DNA of 5,297 bases from contig JAEWSG010000025.1 of NCBI GenBank assembly GCA_023398495.1, forward strand, positions 1 to 5,297. Reading direction: 5' to 3'. The translations under genes were made by a program, and so were the position numbers. The notes beneath the pieces are model-generated. The model had not been told where the DNA came from, ran no database searches, and was given only the letters and a program-made list of their open reading frames with translations. Of this stretch, positions 4,825 through 5,297 are shown piece after piece. This stretch comes from Bacillota bacterium. Lineage in GTDB: Bacteria; Bacillota; Clostridia; Acetivibrionales; Acetivibrionaceae. Position 1 is the stretch's first letter, and the number at the start of each line of letters is the position of its first letter.

Positions 4825-5297
4825 TAAATACTCGTGTGTATAACTGCCGCTTTGCGGACTGTGTTTTATTTCCTCTCCCTCTTTTTTATAGTCCAATTTC
4901 TTTACATTAAGTAGCTTCACGTCATCAACGCCCGTCGGATCTTTTGCTGTTAATGCTGCAGGTTTTCTGGCATAACTGCTTCCGCTTTTGGGTAACAATC
5001 CATTTTGTATATTAACCGGCTCTTTACGGTTATTTATATACATCAGGTCAGATTCATAACGGAAGGAATCAATTACAGCATCCACAAGGTCTTTGTGGTC
5101 TTTAGTCTCTGCATCGGTTGTCTTATATGTAACCGTTTCTACTGTAAATGTGTATGTTCCAGTCGGGTTGAAATAATAGCCTGACTTAATGGGGTAATCA
5201 ACATTTTTCAGACCTATATCCGATGCAAATACTGCTTTATCATATTCTGTTTTTCTGTAATCTCCGTTTCTGGCAGCTTCTCTGCTTCGTTTGTAGT
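4483..5297 (-). CDS. unrecognised beta-rich protein, 3'-truncated by the repeat-bounded block (5' end outside window)
   Basis: The frame is open from the window edge (about 5295) to TGA at 4485-4483, giving 270 codons. Its true start lies beyond 5297. A GTG at 5085 lies in the middle of the open frame, has no ribosome binding site, and is not a start. I do not recognise the family. The sequence alternates polar and beta-strand-like stretches, for example KSGYYFNPTGTYTFTVETV, YMVSAWIGDI and YPLDLIEVTVKGSM, with lysine-rich linkers. This resembles modules of large exported or surface proteins, but no signal peptide, sortase motif or known repeat is visible here. Compared with the downstream fragment (822-1238) it lacks the final 26 residues after NVVVGN. 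It reads into the 3.24-kb block instead, so it is probably a disrupted gene, though a shortened product is possible. A terminator-like hairpin follows at 4326-4367. Confidence 0.75.
   Translation of the reverse strand, partial: YKRSREAARNGDYRKTEYDKAVFASDIGLKNVDYPIKSGYYFNPTGTYTFTVETVTYKTTDAETKDHKDLVDAVIDSFRYESDLMYINNRKEPVNIQNGLLPKSGSSYARKPAALTAKDPTGVDDVKLLNVKKLDYKKEGEEIKHSPQSGSYTHEYLKAILEGYEESGTIGSKNNYKYREYIKDGQNLYKITEKTTVTIQINPENKKVYTHVHMPDEKYMVSAWIGDISLSATGNEYKKLGIIKGIYPLDLIEVTVKGSMYDDQNVVVGN

Noticed and set aside
4483..5085. A 200-aa protein starting at GTG 5085
   Set aside because: The frame is open for a further 70 codons to the window edge with the same protein character, and nothing like a ribosome binding site precedes this GTG.
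1..5297. CRISPR array, tRNA, rRNA or riboswitch
   Set aside because: No regularly spaced short repeats, cloverleaf-forming stretch or recognisable conserved RNA element was found on either strand.

Overview
The window is AT-rich and every gene I can support lies on the minus strand. AGGAGG-type ribosome binding sites, GTG and TTG starts, the codon use and the protein families all suggest a mesophilic clostridium, possibly Ruminiclostridium/Clostridium; this is inference, because nothing here fixes the species.

Layout in the direction of transcription, from high to low coordinates. (1) 5297-4483: the 3' part of a large beta-rich protein gene that I do not recognise. (2) About 4477-1239: a 3.24-kb block holding a terminator-like hairpin, a sigmaA-type promoter, a small single-pass membrane protein (4197-3628), and the remains of a type I restriction-modification (RM) operon. 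In order these are the N-terminal end of hsdM, the C-terminal end of hsdS, an intact 516-aa AAA ATPase/PD-(D/E)XK nuclease gene, and the C-terminal end of hsdR. (3) 1238-822: a second piece of the gene in (1), lacking its 5' part but carrying a 3' end that (1) lacks. (4) 795-1: the first 265 codons of an AAA-ATPase-like/DUF1703-type gene, with its own promoter (TTGATA, 17 bp, TATAAT).

Two structural features stand out. First, a 347-bp direct repeat (892-1238 and 4478-4824; 18 mismatches by hand count, no indels) bounds the block exactly. The upstream copy continues into the gene's 5' part and the downstream copy into its 3' part. This is the geometry left when a circular molecule carrying an internal gene fragment integrates by a single crossover; a duplication or a damaged paralogue pair is the alternative. 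Second, within the block the RM operon has collapsed by internal deletion: about 47 codons of hsdM are joined to about 60 codons of hsdS, and only about 104 codons of hsdR remain.

The ATPase-nuclease gene between hsdS and hsdR is full length, keeps its P-loop, Walker B and nuclease residues, and has a GTG start overlapping the hsdS stop (GTGA). It therefore looks like a translationally coupled accessory member of the original RM operon that outlived the methylase, specificity and motor subunits. It is the best candidate here for an under-described system. A role in defence is inference from position and domains, not something the sequence proves.
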